The notes beneath the pieces were generated by a model. The model was not told the origin of the DNA and did no database searches. It saw only the letters and a program-made list of their open reading frames with translations. Positions 27,065-35,849 of a stretch of 64,000 nt of DNA are shown one piece after another. Location of the stretch: NCBI GenBank assembly GCA_024207135.1, contig CP042428.1, positions 1,364,001 through 1,428,000 on the forward strand. The letters run 5' to 3'. The position numbers were made by a program, and so were the translations under genes. This DNA comes from Arthrobacter sp. C2. GTDB taxonomy: Bacteria; Actinomycetota; Actinomycetes; Actinomycetales; Micrococcaceae. Numbering within the stretch: position 1 is the first letter of the stretch; every line of letters begins with the position of its first letter.

Positions 27065-27108
27065 AAGCTCCCGTTTGCCAGGCCAGCCTGGCGGACGGGG
27101 GCTTTTTT
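27065..27108 (+). terminator. Intrinsic terminator of tRNA-Arg
   Basis: An 18-bp stem with a few G-U pairs (AAGCTCCCGTTTGCCAGG with CCTGGCGGACGGGGGCTT) is followed by six T residues, starting 6 nt after the tRNA. Confidence 0.9.
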
Positions 27109-27123
27109 CATGCCCGGAACCCG

Positions 27124-27196
27124 GGCCCGCACGGAAAAATGCGGGCCGCACGTTAAATTAAGCGACCCCCGTGGTGACGGCGAATCTCCACGGGGG
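27124..27196. repeat. Two adjacent inverted repeats after the tRNA terminator
   Basis: GGCCCGCA (27124-27131) pairs with TGCGGGCC (27140-27147), 8-nt loop with five A residues. CCCCCGTGG (27166-27174) pairs with CCACGGGGG (27188-27196), 13-nt loop. No gene is seen from 27109 to 27354. They may terminate the response-regulator transcript, which ends at 27355 and reads this way. Confidence 0.5.
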
Positions 27197-27354
27197 CCTA
27201 ACCGCCGCTCCTTTGAGAAAAGGTGCATTGGCTACGGATGAGACTACAGCCAATGGTGCCGCGGCCACCAATTGGCACCACGTGTCTTGCCCCACAGGCC
27301 GCGGCCGGAGCATGCGCAAAGCGGGCCGGAGGCCCGTCGGGAACGCACACGGCG

Positions 27355-28032
27355 CTAGCGGCAGATGCCGTTCTCGTAGGAGTACACCACGATCTGCACC
27401 CGGTCGCGCAGCGCGAGCTTGCGCAGGATCGACCCGATGTGGGTCTTGACCGTGGATTCGCTCAGGAACAGCCGCCCGGAGATCTCCTGGTTGGTCAGCC
27501 CCAGCGCGACGGCGTTGAAGACCTCGCGCTCCCGCTCGGTCAGTTCCAGGTACGGCACCGGGACCTCGGGCACCGGTTCGGGCTCGTCGCGCAGCAGCGC
27601 GGCCAGGGACTGCGGGGCGATCACGGCGGAACCGCCGTGCACCGCACGGATCGATTCGCAGACGAACTCCGGGGTGCTGTCCTTGAGCAGGAACCCGCTG
27701 GCGCCGTGGCGGACCGCGGTGGCGGCGTGCTCGTCCCAGTCGAAGGTGGTCAGCATGATGACCTTCGGGACCGTGGCGAAGCGCCCGGATACATCCTCGA
27801 AGATCCTGCGGGTGGCCTCAACCCCGTCCATGGGCGACATCTGCACGTCCATCAGCACCACGTCCGGGCCGTGGGCGGCGATCTCCCCCAGCGCCTCGGT
27901 GCCGTCGGCGGCCTGCGCCACCACGGCCATGTCGGGCTGGGCGCCGATGATCACGGCCAGGCCGGAGCGGAAGAGCTGCTGGTCATCGACCAGGGCCACG
28001 CGGATCTTGGGGTGGGTCAACGGCTCATCCAT
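27355..28032 (-). CDS. NarL/LuxR-family response regulator
   Basis: Protein of 225 residues. The receiver domain carries Asp16-Asp17 (VALVDDQQ), the phospho-acceptor Asp62 (VVLMDVQM), Thr in MLTTFDW and Lys in FLLKDSTP. A LuxR-type helix-turn-helix follows (about residues 160-220: LTEREREVFNAVALGLTNQEI, given in part, then STVKTHIGSILRKL). It is encoded after its partner kinase with a 16-bp overlap. The target genes are unknown; by relatives (DesR, LiaR) it may answer to membrane or wall stress. Confidence 0.92.
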   Translation of the reverse strand: MDEPLTHPKIRVALVDDQQLFRSGLAVIIGAQPDMAVVAQAADGTEALGEIAAHGPDVVLMDVQMSPMDGVEATRRIFEDVSGRFATVPKVIMLTTFDWDEHAATAVRHGASGFLLKDSTPEFVCESIRAVHGGSAVIAPQSLAALLRDEPEPVPEVPVPYLELTEREREVFNAVALGLTNQEISGRLFLSESTVKTHIGSILRKLALRDRVQIVVYSYENGICR

Positions 28033-29393
28033 TCGGTGTTGATCGGGAAGGTTGCGGCGATCGTGAACAGGTCGGGGGCGCCGGCGACCCCGTCCTCGGA
28101 GTCGATGCTCAGGGTTCCGGAGAGGCTGGCCAGGCGCTGGCGCATGCCCGCGATCCCGGTCCCGGTCCGCGCCGAGGCGGCGGAGGACTCAAAGTAGTTT
28201 GTCACGCTCAGCGTGTAGCTGGTGGCACCCCAGTAGTGCCGCACGTAGATCGGGGTGGTGGAGCAGCCGTGGTGCAGCGCGTTGGCGAGCATCTCCTGGA
28301 TGATCCGCCGGGTGGCCGGAACGATGTCCGCCGGCAGCGGGACCGGCTCCCCGAGGGTTTCCTCGCTCACCTCGTACCCGGTGCCGCGCACGTTCGCCAG
28401 GATCGCGGAGATCTCCGAGGTCCGCGGGGGCAGCAGCCCCATTTGCGCGGTCGCCAGCGCCAGGCTGCGCGTCACCGGGTGCCCGGGACGCGCGGCCGCC
28501 GCCCCGGAATCGGACGGCGGGGTTTGCGTCGCCCGGGTGTCCGCGGGCCTGGTTTCGGCGGTTTGCGAGAGCACCTGGCGCACCTCGCCCAGGGATCGGC
28601 GAGCCGCGTCGGCAATCGTGCCGGTGGTCTCGCGGATGCGGGCGACGTCGTGGTCCGGGATGAAGCGGATCGAGTCGGCCTGCGCGATGATCACGGCCAG
28701 TGAATGACCCACCACGTCGTGCACGTCGCGGGCCAGCGCCGCGTTCTCGGCCCGCAGCCGGGCGAGCTCCAGCGCGCTGTCTGCCTCCTCGCGGGCCTGG
28801 GCGGAGCCGCGCTCGGCGGATTGCTTGCCGGCGAACAGCCGCACCAGCAACCCCAGCAGCCACGGCAGGGTCATCACCGAGGCGACCACCACGAAGATCG
28901 CGACCACCTGGTTGCGCTCGGGCCAGGCATTGGAGTCCATGGCGGCGAAGAGCGGCCCGGAGACCCAGGAGCCGACGCGCGCGATGTACAAGGTGCCCAG
29001 CACCGAGCCCACCGCGATCGAGGCCCCGGCCATGAAGACCCAGAGCCGGGTGCCGAAGCGGGCAACCATCCCCACCACGTACAGCGCGGCCAGCTGGGCC
29101 AGGTCGACGTCGAATCCGCCGAGCATCTGCAGCAGCGTCCCCACCCAGATGAGGGACAGCGCCACCCCGGGCAGCACCCGCGCGCAGCCGATGGCCACGG
29201 CCGCGGCCAGCACGAAGAGCGCGATGTCCGCCAGGTAGCTGCCCGAGATCCTGGCCATGAAGAGGAATTCGTGGCAGAGCACCACCAGGGCCAGGAACAT
29301 GAACGCCGCCGTGACATCGGAGCGCCATCCCCACCGCCCGCGCCAGCGGATCGGTTCGTAGTCCGGTTCGGGTGCGTCCACCGGCGCGCTCAC
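28017..29393 (-). CDS. Two-component sensor histidine kinase, HisKA_3 type
   Basis: Protein of 458 residues. An N-terminal membrane domain with about six hydrophobic segments (residues ~30-200) has almost no extracytoplasmic loop, suggesting sensing within the membrane. A cytoplasmic helix leads to the phospho-acceptor box ARDVHDVVGHSLAVI (the first His), then an ATPase domain with EMLANALHHG (N box) and TGTGIAGMRQRLASL (G box). A Pro/Thr/Ala-rich insert (about 300-330) is unusual. The GTG at 29393 has GGAGG 8 nt upstream and is preferred over a TTG at 29465. A TAACGT -10 candidate lies at 29486-29481. Confidence 0.9.
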   Translation of the reverse strand: MSAPVDAPEPDYEPIRWRGRWGWRSDVTAAFMFLALVVLCHEFLFMARISGSYLADIALFVLAAAVAIGCARVLPGVALSLIWVGTLLQMLGGFDVDLAQLAALYVVGMVARFGTRLWVFMAGASIAVGSVLGTLYIARVGSWVSGPLFAAMDSNAWPERNQVVAIFVVVASVMTLPWLLGLLVRLFAGKQSAERGSAQAREEADSALELARLRAENAALARDVHDVVGHSLAVIIAQADSIRFIPDHDVARIRETTGTIADAARRSLGEVRQVLSQTAETRPADTRATQTPPSDSGAAAARPGHPVTRSLALATAQMGLLPPRTSEISAILANVRGTGYEVSEETLGEPVPLPADIVPATRRIIQEMLANALHHGCSTTPIYVRHYWGATSYTLSVTNYFESSAASARTGTGIAGMRQRLASLSGTLSIDSEDGVAGAPDLFTIAATFPINTEWMSR

Positions 29394-29613
29394 CGGGCGC
29401 CCTCCGGCCCGGTCCCGGCGCGGGCTCGCGCCGGGGCAGCTGCCGCCGAACGACGGGAAACGCAATTGTGCATGCCCACTACGTTAGACGTCCCCGCGCG
29501 GCGGCGGGTCACCCGCAGGTACCGCACTGCTCAGACGCAGGTACCGCATCGCCGCGACGGGAATCGGCCCGCGGCCCGATGCGCACGGCCCCGGATCCGC
29601 GAAGACTGGTGTC

Positions 29614-30201
29614 ATGATGAGTTTTCCCTCCCAACTCCCGCCCTCGCCGATGGCCCGGGCCATGCGCCTGGCCGCCGTGCTCACCGCGCTGGCCATGCTC
29701 ACCGCTTCCGTCCTCGGGATCGCCTTTGCACTGAAGCCCTTCGCGGAGCCGGAACCGGAGGCGGGGTTCTCGGCCGGGTCCGCGCTGCGGCCGGCTGCCG
29801 CATCCGCGGAGAGCACAAGCCTCGGTGCCACGTACGGCAACGGCCAGATCCCGCTCGATGAGCTGGTGCGCATCGGACCGGGCCGCTACCTGGCGCCGGA
29901 GGCCGCGGCCGCGTTCACCGAGCTGGCCGTGGGGCTGCGCCGGGCCGGGCACGAGGTGCAGGTGAATTCGGCCTACCGCAGCCTGGCCGAACAGGAAGGC
30001 CTCATCAAGCGCTACGGGCTGCTCTCCGAGGGCGGCACGGCGGCCGCGGAGGGAACCAGCGAGCACGGGCTGGGCATCAGCGTGGACATGACGCTTTCCG
30101 GTGAGGCGCTGCGCTGGATGGAGTCGCATGCCGCACGCCACGAATTCGTCAACACCGTGGCCGGCGAACCCTGGCACTGGACCTACGTGGGGGCGCGCTA
30201 G
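29614..30201 (+). CDS. VanY-like D-alanyl-D-alanine carboxypeptidase family protein
   Basis: Protein of 195 residues, probably membrane-anchored by one N-terminal hydrophobic segment (about residues 17-38), with the catalytic part outside the cytoplasm. The M15 zinc-peptidase signatures are clear: SAYRSLAEQ (about 111), SEHGLGISVDM with the His and Asp zinc ligands (about 148) and EPWHWTYV with the third His (about 187). It would trim peptidoglycan stem peptides. It is divergent from the two-component system (220 bp between starts). AAGACT 6 nt before the ATG is a possible leaderless -10. Its stop overlaps that of the next, convergent gene. Confidence 0.88.
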   Translation: MMSFPSQLPPSPMARAMRLAAVLTALAMLTASVLGIAFALKPFAEPEPEAGFSAGSALRPAAASAESTSLGATYGNGQIPLDELVRIGPGRYLAPEAAAAFTELAVGLRRAGHEVQVNSAYRSLAEQEGLIKRYGLLSEGGTAAAEGTSEHGLGISVDMTLSGEALRWMESHAARHEFVNTVAGEPWHWTYVGAR

Positions 30202-30572
30202 GACATCCACAACACCCCGTGCTCCAGGTACTCTTGGGCCCGCGCGGCGGCGACGCGCTTGACGAGCCCGATCGGCAGCGGCTCATCGTGCGGCAGCTGG
30301 ATCGAGCCCTTGCCCGTCTTGTGGCCGGCCAGTTCCCCGGCGAGCGCCTCGCGGGAACTCGGCGTGGTGTACAGGTTGATGTGCTTGGCGAACACGGCGT
30401 AGGAGACCAGGATGGTGCCGTCGACGTAGGCCGGCTGCCCCCACTTGATCTGCACCTGCGCCCGCGGCAGCGCTTGGGCCAGGGTCCGGTGCAGCTCCAT
30501 GGCCCTGGGGCGGAGTTCGGCCGGGACGTTCGCGAAGTACTCCTCGGGCGTCGTGCCCCTGATCTTGGCCAT
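30198..30572 (-). CDS. DUF1801 (YdhG-like) domain protein
   Basis: Protein of 124 residues starting MAKIRGTTPEEYFANVPAEL. The single domain has QIKWGQPAYVDGTILVSYAVF (given in part) and HINLYTTPSSREALAGELAG, the pattern of DUF1801 proteins, cytosolic and of unknown biochemical role. The ATG at 30572 has AAGGAG 5 nt upstream; a longer frame to 30716 is rejected. The stop codons of this gene and of the VanY-like gene share bases. Confidence 0.85.
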   Translation of the reverse strand: MAKIRGTTPEEYFANVPAELRPRAMELHRTLAQALPRAQVQIKWGQPAYVDGTILVSYAVFAKHINLYTTPSSREALAGELAGHKTGKGSIQLPHDEPLPIGLVKRVAAARAQEYLEHGVLWMS

Positions 30573-30733
30573 GGTGCTCCTTGCGGCGTCGGGTGCGGCG
30601 TTGCTTGCGGCATTGCTTGCGGCGGACGGGCCCCGGCGGGGGGCCTGCCTGCCCCTGGCACCCATTGTGCCCCATGGCCGCGGCGGGTGCCGCGGAACCT
30701 GAACACCCCCTGCCATTGCTGACGTTGCGCCGC

Positions 30734-30739
30734 TAATCT
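30734..30739 (+). promoter_or_regulatory. -10 hexamer of the carboxylesterase gene
   Basis: TAATCT, about 40 nt before the ATG at 30780; predicts a short leader carrying the GAGGTGGA ribosome-binding site. Confidence 0.4.
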
Positions 30740-30779
30740 GGATTCATGGCGGTGGTGGCGCGATGACGAGGTGGAATCC

Positions 30780-32246
30780 ATGGGTGTCGGCAATGATCCG
30801 CACGGTGTCTCACTGATCCGTGCCACGCCCAGCGGCCCGGTGGAGGGAATGCTGGTCGGTGGCGTGCAGCGGTTCCTGGGCGTCCCCTATGCCGCGGCAC
30901 CCGTCGGGGAGAACCGCTTCGCCCTTCCCACGCTGCCGGAACCGTGGACCGGCCCCCTGCCCGCGACCGCCCACGGACCCACCGCCTGGCAGCTCCCATA
31001 TGCCGGGGCGCTGGGACGGCTGCTGCCCACGAAAAACATTCCCGGGGACGGGTGCCTGAACGTGGACGTGTACGCCCCGGACAGGCATTCCCCGGCGCTG
31101 CGCCCGGTGCTGGTGTGGATCCACGGCGGGGCGCTGCAGCACGGCTCCAACTCCCTGGATGGTTACGACGGCACGGCCTTCGCGCGCGACGCGGTGGTCT
31201 TCGTCGCGGCCAACTACCGGCTGGGCGCCGAGGGGTTCTCGGTGCTGGAGGATGCCCCGCTGAACCTGGGGCTGGCCGATGTCATCGCCGCGCTGGAGTG
31301 GGTCAAGGCCAATATCGCCTCCTTCGGCGGGGACCCGGGACAGGTCACGGTGATGGGGCATTCGGCCGGCGGCTCCCTGGTGGCCGCGTTGCTGGCCCAC
31401 CCGCGTGCGGCGTCGCTGGTCTCCCGGGCCATCATCCAAAGTGCCCCGTTGTCGGCGCAGCCGGTGAACCGGGCCCGGCGGATGACGCAGAAGCTCGCCA
31501 CCGACCTGGGCATCGGGGCAACCCGCGAGGAATTCGCTGCCCGCACCCCCGCCGAGCTGCTGGCCTCCCTCCAGCGGGTCTCCACCGGGGCCGGCCCGCT
31601 GGAGGGCGGATCCTCCTACACGCTGGCGATCGATGGGCAGCTGGTCCCCGAGGACCCGTTGGAGGCAATGGTCGCCGGCGCCGGAAAGCAGATCCCGCTG
31701 CTGGTCGGCACCACCGCCGAGGAGGCCCGGCTGTGGCTGGTGCCCTCCGGCCGGGCGGAAAAGATCACCAAGGTCCACCTGGCGCTGGCCCGGCGCAAGG
31801 CCGGGATCCCGCATGCGGCGCAAAAGCTCTTCGCGCACAACCGCCCAGGTGCCGGCCCGGGCGAGCTGCTCGGTGCGCTGGCCACCGACAAGCTCCTGCG
31901 GGTGCCGATGTACAAGCTGGCCGATGCCCGGCACTACGCCGGGGCGCAGACCCAGGTGTATGAGTTTGCGTGGCACAGCCCCGTGGAGGAACTGGGTGCG
32001 GCGCACGGCACCGAGCTGCCCTTCGTCTTTGACAACCTGGCCACGGCCGATGCCATCGGGCTGGTGGGGAATTCGGCACCGCAGGCGCTGGCCAGCGCCA
32101 TGCACGAGGCGTGGGTGTGCTTTGCCACCATGGGGATCGCCGAGTGGCCGGCCTGGGACATGAGTCGCCCGGTGAAGACCTTCAACGGGTTGGACAACAA
32201 GGTGGTCCTCTCCCCGCGGGAGGACGAGGCCGAGTCCCTGGGCTGA
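30780..32246 (+). CDS. Type-B carboxylesterase/lipase family protein
   Basis: Alpha/beta hydrolase of 488 residues. The oxyanion segment WIHGGALQHGS (about residue 115), the nucleophile elbow VMGHSAGGSLVAALL (about 193; GHSAGG instead of the common GESAGG), and the catalytic His region AAHGTELPFVFD (about 400) are visible; the acidic member is probably in GTTAEEARL. No signal peptide, so cytosolic. Natural substrate unknown. ATG at 30780 is chosen for the GAGGTGGA site; an in-frame GTG 9 nt earlier lies within that site. Confidence 0.88.
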   Translation: MGVGNDPHGVSLIRATPSGPVEGMLVGGVQRFLGVPYAAAPVGENRFALPTLPEPWTGPLPATAHGPTAWQLPYAGALGRLLPTKNIPGDGCLNVDVYAPDRHSPALRPVLVWIHGGALQHGSNSLDGYDGTAFARDAVVFVAANYRLGAEGFSVLEDAPLNLGLADVIAALEWVKANIASFGGDPGQVTVMGHSAGGSLVAALLAHPRAASLVSRAIIQSAPLSAQPVNRARRMTQKLATDLGIGATREEFAARTPAELLASLQRVSTGAGPLEGGSSYTLAIDGQLVPEDPLEAMVAGAGKQIPLLVGTTAEEARLWLVPSGRAEKITKVHLALARRKAGIPHAAQKLFAHNRPGAGPGELLGALATDKLLRVPMYKLADARHYAGAQTQVYEFAWHSPVEELGAAHGTELPFVFDNLATADAIGLVGNSAPQALASAMHEAWVCFATMGIAEWPAWDMSRPVKTFNGLDNKVVLSPREDEAESLG

Positions 32247-32408
32247 GGCCCCGGATTCGGGTCGCCGGTGCCCTGCCCCGCGGCACCTGCTGGCAACGCG
32301 CCGGCGGCTCCGGGGCCGGGTGAACACCGCGGGAACCGCTGATCCGCTAGCGTACCTAGTGGAACGCATGGTTCGGACGATCGGTCCGGCTTCGGGAAAG
32401 TTGCATAC

Positions 32409-33917
32409 ATGTTTACAAGTGCCTGGTGGTGGGCGACCGCGCTGGTGGTCGTCGATTTGGCCATTCGCGTCCTGGCGATCATTTTCGTGCCGCGGAACCG
32501 GCGCCCGACCTCCGGGATGGCGTGGCTGCTGGCGATCTTCCTGATCCCCTACTTCGGGGTCATCGCCTTCCTGCTGATCGGCTCCCCCAAGCTGCCGCGC
32601 AAGCGCCGCGAGGTGCAGGAGGAGATCAACACGTTCATGCGCGCAGTCAGCGCGGAGGAGCGCCTCGAGGACACCCATGGAAACAACCCGGAGTGGTTCA
32701 ACTCGCTGGTCCGGATGAACGCCACGTACGGGGGCCTGCCGCTGCTGGCTGGCAATTCCGGGACGCTGCTGGGCGACTACGAGCAGACCATCGCCGCAAT
32801 GGCCGACGCCGTGGACTCCGCCACCGACTACGTGCACGTGCAGTTCTACATCCTGGGCGTCGATGCGACCACCGCCGGCTTCTTCGACGCGCTGGAGCGG
32901 GCCATCGAGCGCGGGGTGACGGTGAACGTGATGCTCGACCACTGGGCCTCGCGCGGCAAGAGGGACTATGCGGCCACCAAGGCCCGGCTGGATGCAATGG
33001 GTGCGAACTGGACGTTGATGCTCCCGCTGCTGCCGCTGCAGGGCAAGTTCCAGCGCCCCGACCTGCGCAACCACCGCAAGATCCTGGTCATCGACGGCAC
33101 CGTGGGCTACATGGGCTCGCTGAACATGATTTCCCGGGACTACAACGTGAAGAAGAACATCAAGCGCGGGCTGAAGTGGAAGGAACTGGTCGTGGAACTG
33201 CGCGGCCCGGGCGTCTCGACCCTGGACGCGGTGTTCATCTCCGACTGGTACTCCGAGACCGGCGAGGTCATCCTCCAGGGCGTGCGCCGGGCCGAGCTGG
33301 TCTCGGGCGGCGAAAACCTCTCGCGGGTGAGCGGCGCACTGATCGACCACCGTGCCGATGCCGGGACCATGCTCATCCAGGTGGTGCCCTCGGGCCCGGG
33401 GTTCGAGCGCGAGAACAACCTGCGGCTCTTCCTGGGGCTGATCCACGCGGCCCAGCAGCGCATCGTGATCACCTCCCCGTACTTCGTGCCCGACGAGTCG
33501 CTGCTGTATGCGATCAGCTCCGCGGTGGCGCGCGGGGTGCCGGTGGACTTGTTCGTCTCGGAGATCGGCGACCAGGCGCTGGTCCACCACGCGCAACGGT
33601 CCTACTACGAGCAGCTGCTGCGCGCCGGGGTGCGCATCTTCCTCTATCCCGCCCCGTACATCCTGCACGCCAAGCACTTCACCATCGACGACGAGGTGGC
33701 GATGATCGGCTCCAGCAACATGGACATGCGGTCCTTCAGCCTGAACATGGAGGTCTCGATGCTGGTGCGCGATGCCGGATTCGTGGCGCGGCTGCGCGCC
33801 GTCGAGGACGAGTACCGCGAGGTCAGCCGGATGCTGACGCTTGAGGAATGGATGCGCCAGCCGCTGCGCTCCACGGTGCTGGACAACCTGGCCCGGCTCA
33901 CCTCCGCCCTGCAGTAG
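32409..33917 (+). CDS. cls: Cardiolipin synthase
   Basis: Phospholipase-D superfamily protein of 502 residues. Two N-terminal transmembrane segments (about residues 4-22 and 35-58) are followed by two PLD domains with HKD motifs NHRKILVIDGTVGYMGSLN (about residue 221) and HAKHFTIDDEVAMIGSSNMD (about 421). It condenses phosphatidylglycerol (or uses CDP-diacylglycerol, as in some actinobacteria; that enzyme is a different family) to cardiolipin at the membrane. A GTG/ATG choice is not at issue; TAGCGT at 32348-32353 is a possible -10. Confidence 0.93.
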   Translation: MFTSAWWWATALVVVDLAIRVLAIIFVPRNRRPTSGMAWLLAIFLIPYFGVIAFLLIGSPKLPRKRREVQEEINTFMRAVSAEERLEDTHGNNPEWFNSLVRMNATYGGLPLLAGNSGTLLGDYEQTIAAMADAVDSATDYVHVQFYILGVDATTAGFFDALERAIERGVTVNVMLDHWASRGKRDYAATKARLDAMGANWTLMLPLLPLQGKFQRPDLRNHRKILVIDGTVGYMGSLNMISRDYNVKKNIKRGLKWKELVVELRGPGVSTLDAVFISDWYSETGEVILQGVRRAELVSGGENLSRVSGALIDHRADAGTMLIQVVPSGPGFERENNLRLFLGLIHAAQQRIVITSPYFVPDESLLYAISSAVARGVPVDLFVSEIGDQALVHHAQRSYYEQLLRAGVRIFLYPAPYILHAKHFTIDDEVAMIGSSNMDMRSFSLNMEVSMLVRDAGFVARLRAVEDEYREVSRMLTLEEWMRQPLRSTVLDNLARLTSALQ

Positions 33918-33964
33918 CCCCGGATCCCTGCCCCTGCCTGAACTGCCGGGGTGCGTGGGACGAG

Positions 33965-34006
33965 GAAGGAGCCGCACTCCCCCCTTCAGGGGCGTGCGGC
34001 TCCTTC
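33965..34006. terminator. Bidirectional stem-loop between cls and the ABC transporter operon
   Basis: A perfect 13-bp stem (33965-33977 with 33994-34006) is extended by four inner G-C pairs after one mismatch. No strong U-tract on either side, but it sits exactly between two convergent transcription units. Confidence 0.7.
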
Positions 34007-34042
34007 GTCGCTTGCTTCCAGCCAAACCGGCGCGGCGGGCCG

Positions 34043-34834
34043 CTACTGCAGCATGGTCCGGTCGTCGAGCTGGGCGCCCTTGATTTTCTCGAACTCGTGC
34101 AGCAGGTCCGGAACGGTCATCTTCGCCTTCTGCGCCGAGTCCAGGTCCAGGATGACCTGCCCGTCGTGCATCATGATCAGCCGGGACCCCAGGCGCAGTG
34201 CCTGCTCCATGTTGTGCGTGACCATCAACGTGGTCAGCTTGTGGCGCTCCACGATTTCCTCGGTCAAACGGGCCACCAGGGCGGCGCGCTGCGGGTCAAG
34301 GGCGGCGGTGTGCTCGTCGAGCAGCAGGATCTGGGGACCGGAGAACGTGGCCATCAGCAGGCTCAGCGCCTGGCGCTGGCCGCCGGAAAGCAGCCCGACC
34401 TTGGCCTTGAGCCGGTTCTCCAGCCCGAGTTCCAGGGAGCGCAGCTCCTCGACGAACAGCTCGCGCTTGCGCTTGTTCACCCCGGGGTTCAGCCCGCGGA
34501 ACTTGCCCCGGCCCAGGGCCAGGGACATGTTCTCCTCGATGGACATGTTCGGCGCGGTGCCGGCCATTGGGTCCTGGAAGACCCGCCCGATGTACTTGGC
34601 GCGCGCGTGGTCCGGAAGCCGGGTGACTTCCTTGCCGCCGATGCGCACGGTCCCGGAGTCCGGCTGCAGCTTGCCGCCGACCATGTTCAGCACGGTCGAC
34701 TTGCCCGCGCCGTTGGAACCGATCACCGTGACGAACTCGCCCGAGGTGAGTTCCAGGTTGATGTCGCGCAGCGCCTTGCGTTCGTTGACGGTTCCGGGGA
34801 AGAAGGTCTTGTTCAGGTTCCTGATCTCAAGCAT
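34043..34834 (-). CDS. ABC transporter ATP-binding protein (TrpXYZ-type importer)
   Basis: ATPase of 263 residues. Walker A GSNGAGKST (about residues 39-47), Q-loop VFQDPMAGTAPNMSI, signature LLSGGQRQALSLLMA (about 148), Walker B ILLLDEHTAALDP and H-loop VTHNMEQAL are all present. The DEHTAALDP form and the neighbour genes match the family of importers with a PF04392-type binding protein, several of which carry tryptophan or other aromatic compounds. It overlaps the permease gene by 8 bp. Confidence 0.92.
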   Translation of the reverse strand: MLEIRNLNKTFFPGTVNERKALRDINLELTSGEFVTVIGSNGAGKSTVLNMVGGKLQPDSGTVRIGGKEVTRLPDHARAKYIGRVFQDPMAGTAPNMSIEENMSLALGRGKFRGLNPGVNKRKRELFVEELRSLELGLENRLKAKVGLLSGGQRQALSLLMATFSGPQILLLDEHTAALDPQRAALVARLTEEIVERHKLTTLMVTHNMEQALRLGSRLIMMHDGQVILDLDSAQKAKMTVPDLLHEFEKIKGAQLDDRTMLQ

Positions 34835-35753
34835 TGGTTCCCACCTCTTCCTTCACGCCGTTGGGCTGCACGGCCTTGCCGCGGATGCGGATGCGGTTGG
34901 CGAACTTCCCGAAGCCCTTCCACTGCGGAAGGATCAGCGCGACGACCACCAGAACCGCGGAGATCAGCTTCATGTCGTTGACCTCCAGGCCGGCGTTCAG
35001 TGCCAGCTGGATGACCAGGCGGTAGACGACCGAGCCGAAGACCACGGCCAGGGCCGCGATCCAGATGAACTTCTGCCCGAAAATGGCCTGGCCCACGATG
35101 ACCGAGGCCAACCCGATGAGGATCACGCCGATGCCCATGCCGATGTCGGCGAAGCCCTGGAACTGGGCGATGATGGCGCCGGAGAAGCCGACCAGGCCGT
35201 TGGAAAGTGCCAGGCCCAGGATCTTCTGGTTGTCGGTGCTCACCCCGAAGGACCGGATCATTTCCTCGTTGTCGCCGGTGGCGCGCATGGCCAGCCCGAC
35301 GTCGGTGCGCAGGAACCAGACGATGAGCGCCACGGCGACCAGGCATCCGGCGAACATCAGGCCGACGGAGGTCCAGGTGCCCAGCAGCTGGTTTTCGCGC
35401 ATGAAGGACAGGACGGTGTCCTCGCCCAACAGCGGGGTGTTGGCCTTGCCCATGATGCGCAGGTTGATCGAATACAAGGCGATCATGGTCAGGATGCCGG
35501 CCAACAGCCCATCGATCTTGCCCTTGGTGTGCAGCAGACCGGTGATGACACCGGCGAGGCCGCCGATGAAGAAGGCGAGGATCGTGGCAATGAACGGGTT
35601 GATGCCATTGACGATCGATATGGACGCGACTGCCGCGCCGGTGGTGAAGCTTCCGTCGACGGTCAGGTCGGGGAAGTCAAGTATGCGGAAGGTCAGGTAG
35701 ACCCCGAGTGCCATGATCGCGTAGATCAGGCCTAGTTCAACCGCGGTGATCAT
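34827..35753 (-). CDS. ABC transporter permease (TrpXYZ-type importer)
   Basis: Permease of 308 residues with about eight hydrophobic segments and a branched-chain-permease-like fold (LivH superfamily). It begins MITAVELGLIYAIMALGVYL and contains GDNEEMIRSFGVSTDNQKIL (about 190), the cytoplasmic coupling region. Single permease gene, so the importer would use a homodimer. Starts 38 nt after a strong stem-loop that separates it from the binding-protein gene. Confidence 0.92.
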   Translation of the reverse strand: MITAVELGLIYAIMALGVYLTFRILDFPDLTVDGSFTTGAAVASISIVNGINPFIATILAFFIGGLAGVITGLLHTKGKIDGLLAGILTMIALYSINLRIMGKANTPLLGEDTVLSFMRENQLLGTWTSVGLMFAGCLVAVALIVWFLRTDVGLAMRATGDNEEMIRSFGVSTDNQKILGLALSNGLVGFSGAIIAQFQGFADIGMGIGVILIGLASVIVGQAIFGQKFIWIAALAVVFGSVVYRLVIQLALNAGLEVNDMKLISAVLVVVALILPQWKGFGKFANRIRIRGKAVQPNGVKEEVGTNA

Positions 35754-35790
35754 GGGTGGATCCTTGCGTTTCGAGTGTTGGGCTAATGGC

Positions 35791-35822
35791 GGTGGCCGGT
35801 CGGGGTTGACCGACCGGCCACC
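35791..35822 (-). other. Strong stem-loop between the binding-protein and permease genes
   Basis: A perfect 13-bp stem (35791-35803 with 35810-35822), 6-nt loop, 27 nt after the binding-protein stop in the mRNA. No U-tract follows. It probably protects or partially terminates the upstream transcript so that more binding protein is made than permease and ATPase. Confidence 0.7.
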
Positions 35823-35849
35823 GGTGGTTGGACCGTGTTGCGGTCGTGT

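Noticed and set aside
30810-34025. 1071-codon minus-strand frame opposite the carboxylesterase and cardiolipin synthase genes
   Set aside because: It is the antisense reading of two well-recognised genes in a GC-rich genome, with His/Gly/Val-rich composition and no family motif.
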